Below are positions 46,108 to 57,217 of a DNA stretch of 64,000 nt, piece after piece; positions within the stretch are counted from its first letter, which is position 1; each line of letters begins with the position of its first letter. The stretch covers positions 186,001 to 250,000 of the forward strand of contig QRDG01000961.1 of the NCBI GenBank assembly GCA_012064385.1. Direction: 5' to 3'. The translations under genes and the position numbers were made by a program. The notes below the pieces were generated by a model. The model worked only from the letters and a program-made list of their open reading frames with translations. It ran no database searches and was not told where the DNA came from. Source of the DNA: Puccinellia tenuiflora (lineage: Eukaryota; Streptophyta; Magnoliopsida; Poales; Poaceae).

Positions 46108-47390
46108 ATATTTATAGTTAGATAATGGTTGTTTAAATTGTTAAATGAGGATGGGATGTGGAAAGAATTGCTGCATTACAATAAGGCACAGACAACTGAC
46201 TCTGTATTTTAGAAATACCTTAATTATGAGATTTAAACATGAGTTGTTCTATCGGGGCCTTTTTCAAAACTGGGGATGGCTTATAACCTAGGTTGCTTTC
46301 GGCGGTGGCATCCAATGCTTTCAGCGGTGACATCAAATGCTTTAGGCCATCCGCTGGCACCGGCGCCGCTGCTAATCCTTGCCGCGATGGCGCCCGGTGC
46401 TTCCCACGGCGATGGCTGGCATCGCCCATGCCTCATCGGTAGGAAGCTTCTCCTAGTAGCATCGCCTCTATCCCTTTCCCCAACATGGTTGTCGCGGTTG
46501 CCAGTGAGATGTAGAGATAAGAGATGGGAAGTAGTGGTCGTCATAGGCCTCCTTGCTGCAACACCGGCCATTGCGGGCGTGAGTGGCGCCATGGGACCAA
46601 GTGTTGTCTGGTTCCGTCGGGTAGTGTCGGGAGAGGTAAGCCATGGGGTTGTGAAAAGTTTCAACGCGCGCAGCGATACCACATCTATATATGGTCGTTG
46701 GACACATCACATAAGTAACCCCTACTAATTGATGTATTGGTCAAAAATATCTCTAATGCATGGTTTTAATTTTTGTTGTTAATGCATGTAGATTTTTTTT
46801 ATTAGTACATGAATCCAACCTTTTCTTTACATAAATCCGAAAACTATTGATAATGTATTGATATTTGAAAACGTATTGATGATTTTGTGCAAAGACCGTA
46901 AACTAGTTGGACGTCCCAGACGAGGAGGAGCACAAGGTGAGAGATAAGGTGTAGTGGTGGGCCCACCATCAAATGATGTCTCGCACGAAGAGAGAAGCGT
47001 GGCGGCATGTAAGAGATGGAGATTTTTTTCTTCCATGTCGAACTTTGGAAAATTTCAACAAATTTGGTGAATTGATTATTGGAAAATAAGAAGCAAACAT
47101 CTTTTCTTGTTGTACAAGACATTATCCCTGGCATGTTGCAGCGTGCGACTGCCTAAGGTTCAAATTTCGCTCAATATATTTTTTTGGGCTCTAGCTGAGT
47201 TTCAGTTACAGCTATAAATAAGTGATACTCAGTCTAACTATATGAAAAACCTAAGAATGTTTGTGTGTCTTATGTCATTAATTTGACTAGGAATGAAAAC
47301 CATAGGCATTTTATTCTTAACAACATGATTTTAAAACAAAATCATTCATATAGAAAAAAACTCTAACGTTTGCCTATATCTATGGGTAGC
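46108..47390. other. Intergenic, no intact gene; LOR flank remnant at 47040-47125
   Basis: No recognisable protein. At 47045-47100 a string like the LOR 3' flank (AATTTGGTGAATTGATTATT, then GCAAACATCTT) is followed directly by the LOR promoter motif TTCTTGTTGTACAAGACA at 47103-47121. The coding part that should lie between is missing. Confidence 0.55.
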
Positions 47391-47489
47391 CACAATGTGT
47401 GAAGAATAGAGGTGCCAAATAGCAGATTTGGCTCTTGGCACCGATTCCCTACGCAGTGGAGGTCGTGCCAAAGCTAGAAAAGAGAGAAC

Positions 47490-48300
47490 CGGACACCTAC
47501 TATGGGTATCTTATTTTGAATATCCACTTATAGGTATGATACAAAAGCACCTTTTTTTGCTAGCCATACCCTCTCTCTCCTCTCTAAAATGGGTATACAA
47601 TTGGAGATGCTCCAAAAACGAGCAGTTCTATGGAGTATACCACGTCCAATTTTAGAGGCAAGTCGGCTTACAACACGTCGAATTTCAGAGGCACATAATC
47701 CACTATAACGACCCTGGCTTTCAAATTACACATCTCTATACTGCTGCACCGTCGCACTAGGGTAGTTTTGTGTAGTTTTGTTTTCTGCGGATGGAGTGCG
47801 CTCAGGGCACAGCTGCACGATAAGTTGCTCATCGCTCGAAACAAATACAGAAGGAAAAATACTTGCAAGACGGAAACAAATACAGAAGCACAATATATAA
47901 GAAAAAATATTGGAAACTTGGAGGATTGATTGACTACTTAAAAGACGGAAACAAATGGACTGCAAGACGGAACAACTTTAGGTTTAACAAAACGAGTTCA
48001 CGGCAAACACAACCTATACTTAAACTTGCCTAACACACGACGCGACGACGACCAGAAGCACGATAAGTTGCTCATCGCTCGAAACAAATACAGAAGCACA
48101 GACGGAAACAAATACAGAAGCACAATATATAGGAAAACATATTGGAAACTTGGAGGATTGATTGACTACTTGCAAGACGGATACAAATGGACTGTTGCGA
48201 CAGCTCAACCTTAGGTTTAACAAAACGATTTCACGGCCAACACAACCTATACTTTAACTTGCCTAACACACGACGCGACGACCCTGCCAAGCACGAGATC
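47490..48300. repeat. 3' flank of LOR copy B1, with a local tandem duplication
   Basis: 47530-47700 matches 56650-56820 (GCTAGCCATACCCTCTCTCT, GGGTATACAATTGGA, CAGAGGCACATAATCCAC), defining the class B duplication unit. About 235 bp is tandemly duplicated: GATAAGTTGCTCATCGCTCG starts at about 47819 and 48060, and both copies end near ACACACGACGCGACGAC. Confidence 0.82.
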
Positions 48301-48309
48301 TAACAAAAC

Positions 48310-48984
48310 TTAACCACGAGATCTAGGATTATTAGAGTTTTGACAAGAGGCCGAATAAGGAGGAGGACTATGCATCTGGTCGAGGATGACGGTGAGTGCA
48401 AGGACGAACGCCTGGTCGATGCCCGGTTTGATCGAGACAAAATACTCGTTCTTCCCAGGCTGCAGCCAGGCCCCCCACCCGCAGCTCTCGTTTTGGATCC
48501 GCGCAACGACGTCGCCGTGGTCACCATGGGAGACGGTCATCTTTCCCCAGAAGTAGCTGCCGTGGACGACGAAGTCGGGTACCCGCTCGCCGGAGGAGTT
48601 GCCGTCGAGGAACACGTGCACGGTGTTCCCCATCTGGAAGAAGCGCGTCCTGTCCACTGCGACGAAGAGCCGGTCCGTGCCTCTCATGTTGCCGCCCCTG
48701 AACGCCTCCCACCGCCGCTGGCCGGCGATGCCGAACCGGGACTCCTCGACAGCTAGCAAGGGGCCCTTGGTGGCGGCATCGAGCAGGAGGAGGGAGCGTA
48801 GGCCGCAGTTTCCCAGGTGGGTCGTATCCACTTTCATCACGGCGCCCTCCCTGCCGGCGAAGAACCTGGTGACCTCGAATCCGTGGCCCCTCGACTTGTC
48901 CGATCTGGTCACCGTGAACGTCGTCTCGTGCTGCGCATAGAACCGCACGTCCACCGCCGCGTAACTCTCCAACGGCCACGACAT
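48310..48984 (-). CDS. LURP-one-related (LOR/DUF567) protein, copy B1
   Basis: Single exon, 224 residues, ATG at 48984. LOR landmarks: VRFYAQHETTFTVTRSDKSR, GQRRWEAFRGGNMRGTDRLF, GNTVHVFLDGNSSGERVPDF, VVHGSYFWGKMTVS and the C-terminal helix IKPGIDQAFVLALTVILDQM. It differs clearly from the class A copies at the N-terminus (MSWPLESYAAVDV) and in the tail, so two LOR subfamilies coexist here. It is closest to 58723-59400. TATATATA at about 49073-49080 and the shared upstream motif at 49169-49187 precede it. No lesions. Function is inferred only from the family. Confidence 0.88.
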   Translation of the reverse strand: MSWPLESYAAVDVRFYAQHETTFTVTRSDKSRGHGFEVTRFFAGREGAVMKVDTTHLGNCGLRSLLLLDAATKGPLLAVEESRFGIAGQRRWEAFRGGNMRGTDRLFVAVDRTRFFQMGNTVHVFLDGNSSGERVPDFVVHGSYFWGKMTVSHGDHGDVVARIQNESCGWGAWLQPGKNEYFVSIKPGIDQAFVLALTVILDQMHSPPPYSASCQNSNNPRSRG

Positions 48985-49168
48985 CTCTGCCGACGAACTC
49001 TCGCTGCTCGTACGTGGAGAGAGGAGGGGACGTTCACCGAGATTTAGATCGATCGATCGAGACTAGGCAGCTATATATATGCGCCCACCGTCGTCAAGGT
49101 GTAGGATTGTTTCCCTGTGCGTCATGCTCAAGGATTGCTCATTGCACGTGAGAAGATTAAAGGATTGT

Positions 49169-49187
49169 TTCCTTGCTGTACAAGACA
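49169..49187 (-). promoter_or_regulatory. Conserved LOR upstream motif, copy B1
   Basis: TTCCTTGCTGTACAAGACA, about 185 bases upstream of the ATG and about 90 bases beyond the TATA string. Confidence 0.55.
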
Positions 49188-49382
49188 ATTCCTGTCCAAG
49201 AATTGGGGTGTCTCGTTCGGCATTGAGGTTAAGTTGGATTACGACAAGTCCAGCTTTTCCAACCTTGTTTTAGCTGGATAACGGCATTGAGGAGTAATAT
49301 TTCTTATTTTATGTTCAGTTTTTATTGTAAATTATAAAATAAGAGTTGTTTTACTTGGCCGTCCGTGGGGCTTACTACATGC

Positions 49383-51074
49383 TTTTTTTTAGTATTAAAA
49401 TAAGGTCGAAGCCCAGCTTTATAAATAAAGCAACACACAACAAGAGCATGTTCAACTTTTATTCTGCGCTCCCCAAACCGCAGACCAACATCTTACGCTT
49501 AAAGTGCTTGCAACCCAAACTGGAAAGCATTAACAGCCTAGCTAAGGGGAATCACCCGGAGCCTAGCTAGAAGTAGTCTAATAGCATCCATCGCTCCATC
49601 CAGTAGCACCATGTCCTTCGGCTTCACCAGCATCCTCCATTGCTGCATGTAAATCAACATGTTGAACATGATGTCAGAAGGTTTGCTAATTAGTTCCGCT
49701 TCAATGGTGAGTTTATTACGGACGTTCCACAAGGCCCAGCATTGAGCTGCGAAGGTAAACCACACGATCCTACGGTATGTACCCGACAAACCGTGGGAGA
49801 TAGAGAGGAACTCCCTCCAGTCGCAGTTAAGGAGTTCCCTGACCCCTGCCCACATGAAACTTGCAATAGGACAGGAGAAGAAGATGTGATTACAATCTTC
49901 CAAGTCCCCACAAAGCGAACAAAGGCCATCCGACGAACCATGCCGCTTGGCAACTTGTTCACTGCATGGCAGCCGGCCTCTAATGAGCTGCTAGAGGAAG
50001 ACCCTAATCCTCGGTGGCACAGGGGTGCGCCACACCTCCTTGAAGTGAGTAACCGCGGCACCCTGAGAGAGCCGATGATAAATTGATCTGGTTGTGAAGC
50101 TCCCCGAAAGCCTCCAAGCACCAAGAAACCACATCCTTGTCCAATGGTAGGGGGCCGTGGTGGATCTCCCTAGTGAGATTGTCCCATTCAACTGCTTCCG
50201 CCAAACCAAAGGGACGTCGGAAGTAAAGCTGCCAGCCCATCTCACCGTGCGCCTCTGCCACCGAGATGAAGGAGGCCGTGCAGCAACCAAACAGTAGAGG
50301 GAACCGATCCCGCAGTGGGGCCGAACCCGTCCACCAGTCCATCCAGAACTGGGTATGTCCCCCATTCCGAACCTGGTGTTTGGCGCCAAGTTTGAGCGCC
50401 AAAATTGGGAACCCGATCTTGGGACCCCAGGCGAGAAGATGTCATTTTCCCCCAGATATTTAGCTTTCAGCTGGTCTACCCATAGGCCCTCGCTGTTTTG
50501 GTAGATCTTCCAAATCCACTTGAGCATGAGGGCAATATTCATGATTTTGGTGTTGAGGATTCCCAAACCCCCATATTCCTTTGGTTTACAAACCGTTGCC
50601 CAGTCCACCATGTGGTATTTCCTCTTGTCCCCGGTTCCTTCCCAAAAGAACCGAGAGCGGACCTTATCCATGGATGCATGAGTGGAGTCATACAGCAGGT
50701 ATAGGCTCATCGCAAACATGGGAAGGCTCGAGAGGCAAGAATTGGTGAGTTCAAGCTTCCCTGCCGAGGCCAAATACAGGCGCTGCCAAGGATCAACTCG
50801 GTGCGTCACTTTCTCAGTGTGGAACTCCCAGTCCGCCACACTAAGTTTCCTGTCACTCACCGGTAGGCCAAGGTGGGATATGGGGAACTTCCCGAGCTTA
50901 CAGTTAAGAAGATTAGCTATCCTCACTTGGTCCAGGATAGGGTCTCCCATCACCATAGCCTCACTTTTGGAGAAATTAATTTTGAGTCCCGACATATTCT
51001 CAAAGCACAAGAGAATAATCTTGAGATTAGCAATTCCCAAATCGCTTGGCTCAATCAATATGAGTGTAGCATTA
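49383..51074 (-). pseudogene. 5'-truncated LINE: RT C-terminal part and zf-RVT domain, frameshifted
   Basis: The minus strand carries GLKINFSKSEAMVMG, ISHLGLPVSDRKLSVADWEF, GKLELTNSCLSSLPMFAMSL and GGLGILNTKIMNIALMLKWI. These are the classic plant L1 reverse-transcriptase thumb region. The zf-RVT region follows (CSLCGDLEDCNHIFFSCPIA and WALWNVRNKLTIE). At least two frameshifts separate the blocks (near 50400-50000 and 49900). The 3' end reads AAAGCTGGGCTTCGACCTTA and closes in an A-run (49390-49383). The catalytic YADD and endonuclease are missing. It is dead. Confidence 0.9.
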
Positions 51075-51212
51075 GGCCCCGCTTGGATGGGCGTTTCTTA
51101 GCTAAAACGGGTGGAAATTTTTATTGACCTGTTGAGGGGCTTCGAAAATTCCGGCGCTCGCATCAGGAAAGATTACAGCTCCGTAATATTTTCAGACATT
51201 CGAAGCGGGGCC
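51075..51212. mobile_element. PIF/Harbinger (Tourist-like) MITE
   Basis: 138 bp, ends GGCCCCGCTTGGATG and, inverted, GGCCCCGCTTCGAATG. It is flanked by TTA (51072-51074 and 51213-51215), the target duplication of this superfamily. It abuts the 5' truncation point of the LINE. Confidence 0.88.
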
Positions 51213-51508
51213 TTAGGGGTAAATCTGGAAAACCACATGTTTAAACAACTTATTATATTCCCGCCCAATTAATTTAAAGGCTAATAGAGTACTTTTCACT
51301 TGTTTAAATCTGAGGGTAGGATGGTTTTTCACAAAAGCATTTCATTTGACTTACCTTATGTCTTTCTTCCGGTGCCGGTGGCGCTATGGTTTCGATCCGT
51401 TCTTGTTTGAATTGTTAGTACGGGACATGGTGGAAGTATTGGATTTAACACTAAGTTGAGACAACATATGAGTTTGGATTGTTAGTATGTGAGATCGATA
51501 GTACATCT

Positions 51509-54039
51509 TGAAAGTGCATGGTTGATCCCATGCATGGTTTTGGTAATTAATGACAATCTCTATGGACTAATATTTGTGTTGAGCTCTATGTGTAGGTTGT
51601 CCTTTAGCTTGTGTCAAGATCATTTGTTGACCAAGGCCAAGCTTGCTTGTCTCCATTGGTTGGAGTCAAGGTCAAGGTTGAAGATCATTTGTTGATCAAG
51701 GCCAAGCTTGTCTCCATGTGTTGGAGTCAAGGTGCGTTGCTTGACCTCCATTTGTTGGAGTCAAGCTCAAGGGAAGAAGAAGAAGTTTTGGGTTGATCAA
51801 GGCTTTGTGCGGATTGATCAACCCTCAAGTCCAAGTGAAGATATGTCGAAGAGTGCTTTCCCCATCTTGGTGTATGGGGGAGCGTCATGTGAATCTTCAC
51901 CAACGAAGCGCAATCAAGAAAGGTGATGCGTCTTGAGGAGATGAAGATCGTCTTCGTCGACCTCAAGTGGATTAATGCGCAAGGCAAAGGTATGATCTAT
52001 TTTACCGGTCTCATGGTGTTTAGTGAGAGACCGGGTTATAGGATAGATAGCCGTACTATCAAGAGGGGCTCTCGACCGAGTTTCGTGATCGTATCGTTCG
52101 TGGAGAGCTCAAACCTTTGCATCCATGCAATCATCTTTATTGGTTCTTATTTGGATCTTATCGTGGTGTGGTCTTGGTGCTTGTCATGACAAAGCCAAGG
52201 TCACCGAAAACGGTTTGCATTTGCGTCTTCTTTTGTGTTTTCGGTATTGGAGATTTTGCCGGTTCCTTCGTGCGGAAGATTTATATCTTCCATCTCGTTG
52301 CAAAATCTCTATTGCTTGTTTGCCTTGTACAAAGGTGGCTTTTGTTGTCCTCTTTCCAACAAATTTGGTTTTACCTCTTTTGGACTTCAATTGCAAAAGA
52401 AACGGTTTTTTCGGTTTACGAAAAAGAGCTTTTAAACTCTCCCCATTTGGTTTATAATATCATGATGGACAATGATGTTTCTCTGCATGATCTTGTAGAG
52501 CTTTTCATTGCGAGTCCAACGAGTCCAAGATCATCGAAAACGGAGTCCGGATGCAAAAGATATGCCCGTTTTCATATTGCTCATTCTGCAGTTTTTCTGA
52601 GGGGCGGAAATTCCGGCCCGGGGTCCGGAAATTCCGGCCCCCGGAAGTTCCGGCCGTTGCACCGGAATATCCGGCCCATATTTTCATCTGAGCTTTTTTG
52701 GCTAAGTCTTTTTGACTTTTCTCTCTGTAGGGGGTCCGGAATTTTGCCTCGGAAATTTCCGGGGGTCCGGAATTTCCGGTCTTTGGTCCGGAATATCCGG
52801 CCCAAGGAAAATTTGGCTAAGTCTTTTTCGCGTTTACTCTCGGGTGGGGGTCCGGAACTTTGCACCGGAGGTTTGCTCCGGAAATTTCCGGGGCACCGGA
52901 AATTCCGGTGTAAGCCCCGGAATATCCGGCCCCCGGCTGGAAGTTCCGGCCCCTTTAACCCGGAATTTCCGGCCCTGCGGTTTTCCAACGGCTAGTTTTT
53001 GGGGGAGGCTATAAATAGCCCCCTTCTTCCCCCAAGGGCTGGTTGCTTGTCTTGCTCACTTGCTTTTCTCTCTCCTCCATTGTTGCTAACCTTGTGAGCT
53101 TGATTTCTCTCCATCCCTCCAATGATTCTTGCCCAAACTTAGGGATTCAAGAGAGGAGATCTAGATCTATCATTCCACCAATCAAAATCTCCTCTAAGTG
53201 AGGGAAACTTGTGGATCTAGATTTGGGGTTGCTTTGTGTTCATCCCCTTTGTTCTTCCTCTCTTATTCCCTCCATAGCATTAGTTGCTTTGGTTGGAATT
53301 TGGGAGTGAAGGATTTGAGCACTTTGTGTGCTCTTGCCTTTTGCATTTGTTGCATCGGGTTGCTCCCTCCACGGTGATACGTGAAGATCGACGTTGAAGA
53401 GCTTTTTTACTCTTGGGTGCATTGTGTTCCCAAGAGCTTGTTGCCTCTTGGGTGCATTGTGTACCCTAGACGGTTGGAGGTGCCGCGAAGTCTTCGCTTG
53501 TGAAGCTTTGGCACGAGTTTGGGAGCCCCCAATTGAGTTGTGGGTGTGTGCCCCAAGAAGAAGTTGTAAAGGGCTCCGGAATCCGCCCCGAAGGATTCCG
53601 ATAGTGGAAGTTGAACCAATCCCTTGGGTGAGGTTCATCGGAGAATAGGGTGAGGCCTTTGTGGCATCTTGAGTAGGCCTTTTGTGGCGAGCTCACACCC
53701 CTCCAACGAGACGTACTCCCTTAACAAGGAGGAACTCGGGAATACATCCTCGTCTCCGCGTGCCTCGGTTATTTCTATACCCGAGCTTTACTTATGCAAT
53801 TTACATTGTGATAGCCTTCGTGCTTGAAGTTCATATCTTGCTATCACCTTGTTGCTTTAATTGGTTAGCATAAGTTCTTGGTGCACATCGGTAACCCTAG
53901 CATCTTAGGTTGTTGGCTTGTTAATTTAATCACATAGTTTTATTCCGCAATTATCAAGCCCCTAATTAGAAAAAGCTTTAATCGCCTATTCACCCCCCCC
54001 CCCCCTCTAGGCGACATCCGGGCATTGTTTGTTCTTTCA
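51509..54039 (+). mobile_element. Large solo-LTR-like element with TATA box and palindrome array
   Basis: Starts TGAAAGTGCATGG and ends GTTCTTTCA after a C(14)-type run and CTCTAGGCGACATCCG, ends I associate with a common grass LTR family. CTATAAATAGCCCCCTTC at about 53011 is a strong TATA box. No internal coding region or second LTR is seen, and the adjacent 5-mers do not form a clear duplication, so solo-LTR status is inferred. Confidence 0.6.
52602..52980. repeat. Array of CCGGAAATTCCGG-type palindromes in three ~120-bp units
   Basis: Clusters at about 52602-52681, 52731-52806 and 52846-52980 contain many variants of TCCGGAAATTTCCGG, GGAATATCCGGCCC and GGAAGTTCCGG. The spacers share TTTGGCTAAGTCTTTTT. 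The cluster lies just upstream of the TATA box. Frames through it (for example 52117-52995) are repeat artefacts. Confidence 0.9.
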
Positions 54040-55389
54040 ATAGAAGGCGATTTAACATTACACATGAAAATACTTGAGTTGAGAGACTCGCTCCTTTGGT
54101 TACTCTGCATTGCTACGAAATATTTACCTTTGTGTGTATAGGAGGCAGCCCATTTCTTTCTGAGCTCATACATCCTGTTAATCCATTCATCACTTTTCCC
54201 CTTGTCTTTATTTTTATTTTGGGCTGCTTTCCCTTATCTTATATTTTATTTTTAGGGTTCTTTCCATCGTATTTTGCTTTTGCTAGGTTCTCTCCAACAC
54301 ATTTGACTTTGAATATCTCCTTGAATGTTATCCAACATTTCTCAAACTCGTCTACGTCCCAACGGTAAATCCTGAATTGCTTGCACTTTTTCTCCCGCAG
54401 GTACATCACCATGTTCTCCTCGAAATTCCATCTGCACAAACGACGAGCTGTGTGTGGCCGGACAAATGCTATTGTTTTAGCCATCGCAAGGTCCCCATCA
54501 GTTACTTGCTGCTTTTGGATGCTTCTGACTCATTGACTCCAAGAATACGTGATGTGTACTACATACTTCGATTCTTGTAGACTTGTTGAGACTTCAAACG
54601 CAGAGGTTTGTACGACAGTAGCAATTTCCTTAAGTAGATGACTCAAGGTTTATCGAACTGTGAAGGTGCAGTTCAAATGTATTCTCTCTCAATCAATCCT
54701 GCAATTAAGATACCAAAAGTCTCTTGTGTACTTAACATACCCAATACAATGATTAACTGTATAGCTACACTAGTTCGGCGAAGAGATGATAAAAGGCAAG
54801 TAATATAGACGGTGAAAGGATAACTAGGTAGCAAGTGATAAACGCGAATAAAAATAGCTGCAATAATAGTAAAAGATGAATTTGAGTCCATAGGTTCGCT
54901 AGCGGTATTCATAAAAAATAAACATTGTTGGGTGAACAAATTACGGCTAGACAATTAATAGAATTATAATTAAACAATTATGACAGAATGAACAAGGCAA
55001 AAATTTATATTGGCATCATGTCAACATATATAGACCACCACCCAAACAACATCTATAACTAATACTTCACCTCAAGACCGCTATCCAACGTACATCTCTC
55101 GATATTAAGCTGAAAACAACAGTGTATCGACTTAAGCACAATGCATGATGTAACCAACATTATATCAATGGGGAGTAAACACAAACATCGCTATGTTATC
55201 CTTAGTAGCAACCGCACACCTTACCCTTAATTGTTTGTGTCTACCCGAGCCCAAGAGCGAAGGAAGCCGAAACTACCATCGAACACTACGCTCTCTCTTA
55301 TGGATCTAACAATTAATGCCATCAGAGGACAATAACAAACACGGACGAGATCATGGCAAAACATGCTCTCACTCGCAATTACACGTTAT
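54040..55389. other. Intergenic, nothing recognised
   Basis: Mostly AT-rich. ORFs up to 90 codons on both strands show no domain, and no terminal repeats could be paired. Confidence 0.4.
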
Positions 55390-55405
55390 GATTGGAACTC
55401 TACCA

Positions 55406-56395
55406 GGGGGCTCATTTCTCTTCCTATCTTCTCTCTCCTCACCTTCCTCCTTTTGAGAGCTCCTTCGTCCTCATCGGCTTCTCTCCCCCTCTCCTCTGGC
55501 GGCTCTGCCGCCTGGAGACGTTGGGGGAGGGGAGGCCGCCTCTTTTGCATAGTTTTCCTTTTACTAGGTCTTGTGTTGTTGTGTCTGTTGCTACGTGCAG
55601 TCTGGCGCTATGCCATCAGGGAGCTTCGTACGGCGGCTATCGAGCGATCGCCATTGCTGGGTGTTTTGCTACTGTTGCATGTGCTTCGGAGGCCGGAGCC
55701 AATGATGGCTGGTGGCACCCTGCCCGCTTCCCCCTAAATAAGCTCGAGGCGTGGTCGGGCTCCTATGTTTCCTTCAGATCTGGCCGACATGGAGACGGAC
55801 AGAGATGGGGGGTGGCGGGATTCGGTGATGTTGGTGTGGATCTGGTGTTGGAGGCTGGGCTTCAGGAGCTCTCTTCCTCCTGTTGCTATCAAGGTGATGG
55901 GGATGGAGGAGGAGGGAAAAAGAGGTCCCAATCCTTTCGATTGGGTCGAGCATCATATACTGCAGCTTCTTGGTTGAAGCTGCGGCGCAGTCCATTGTTG
56001 GACGAAGGCGCTCTTGTGTAGGCTTCCTTGCTGCAGGATCTTATGGCCGAAGGGCGGCCAACCAATCCTTTCCTCCTAGCCCGAACATGGCATCAAGGGA
56101 GACAGTGTTGCTTCATCATGGAGTCTGCACCGTCTTTGTCCTCTAGGCTTTGGAGGAGGTGTGGCGGCGTCGCAACCCCAAGTGGCGAAGTCCCCGGCGG
56201 TGGCGGCGTCGAATTTGTGCTGCAGCAGCTATTTGGACCTGATCGCATTTTCATTTTTCCCTGTAGAGTCCTCCATGTAAAATCCAGGGACTGGATTGCT
56301 ATTTTTTTTCTTTGTGCCCCCTATTGGGCTGTTCGATGTTGATGTTTATCTAATGCAGTCAGAGTCCTCTCGGCCCTTTTATGTTAAAAAAAAAA
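55406..56395 (+). mobile_element. Poly(A) retroposon of unidentified body with 16-bp target duplication
   Basis: GATTGGAACTCTACCA occurs at 55390-55405 and 56396-56411, enclosing a 990-bp insert that begins GGGGGCTCATTTCTC and ends in ten A. This is the signature of target-primed reverse transcription. The body is CT-rich at the start, then GC-rich with frames up to about 200 codons on both strands. I see no RT domain or known protein. It could be a non-autonomous LINE derivative (5'UTR joined to 3'UTR) or a processed transcript copy. Confidence 0.88.
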
Positions 56396-56579
56396 GATTG
56401 GAACTCTACCAAACATCCGTAACTACCTGATCAATTCATGACAAAAGATGCATACCAAAATTTGCTCTTTCCATACAAGAAGCTTGTGGTTTACTGAACT
56501 ATGAACTTGAAATTCAGATTATGGATTTTAAATTGTTTTATGCTTGTGTGCGGCATGTAGTTTTATTTAAAATTGGGAT

Positions 56580-56860
56580 TATATATGCAATTGTGTAGTA
56601 GAGAAGTACAAGCAAAAGTGTGGGTATCTTATTTTGGGTAGCCACTTATAGGTATGATGCAAAAGCACTTTTTTTTTGCTAGCCATACCCTCTCTCTCCT
56701 CTCTAAATATGGGTATACAATTGGATACGCTAAAAAAGAGCAGTTCTATGTAGTATTCATTCAGCACAACAAGTATCGGCTAACAACACGTCCAATTTCA
56801 GAGGCACATAATCCACCTCCGCGAATCAAATTTTAAGGTATGTTTGGTTGGACCGTGGCT
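56580..56860. repeat. Paralogous segment of 47500-47730 (class B LOR unit)
   Basis: GGTATGATGCAAAAGCACTT, GCTAGCCATACCCTCTCTCT, AGAGCAGTTCTATG and CAGAGGCACATAATCCACC appear in the same order as in the copy 9 kb upstream. Confidence 0.85.
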
Positions 56861-57217
56861 CAAATTACACATCTCTACACTATGCACTCATAAATTTCGG
56901 AAGAATATATCGAATGAAGAACTAGGCTTAGAGAATATCTGTAGTACAACAATTATATCGATAGAACAATTCCACACGGGTACAGCCCTCATATGTACAA
57001 GATAGATATGATGAAGATGGTGTCTGACCAAATCAGGACAATTTACTGACCAAATCAGGACAATTTACTGTTAAGTCTCTTTACACTGCTTTTAAAATTT
57101 CTCAGGTTAAGGTGCAGTACGTGAAGATTTGGTTAATGGAAGCACCTCGGAAGATAAAACTGTTTTCTTTTCTTTTCTGCTGACAGAGTGCACTCGATCC
57201 GCAGCTGCACGATGTAA

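Noticed and set aside
46276..46728. 150-codon ORF
   Set aside because: No domain, overlapping equal-length frames on the other strand, no splice or promoter support.
52117..52995. 292-codon ORF in the LTR
   Set aside because: Its second half is translated palindrome array (NSGPRKFRP-like repeats), and it crosses the region just upstream of the TATA box.
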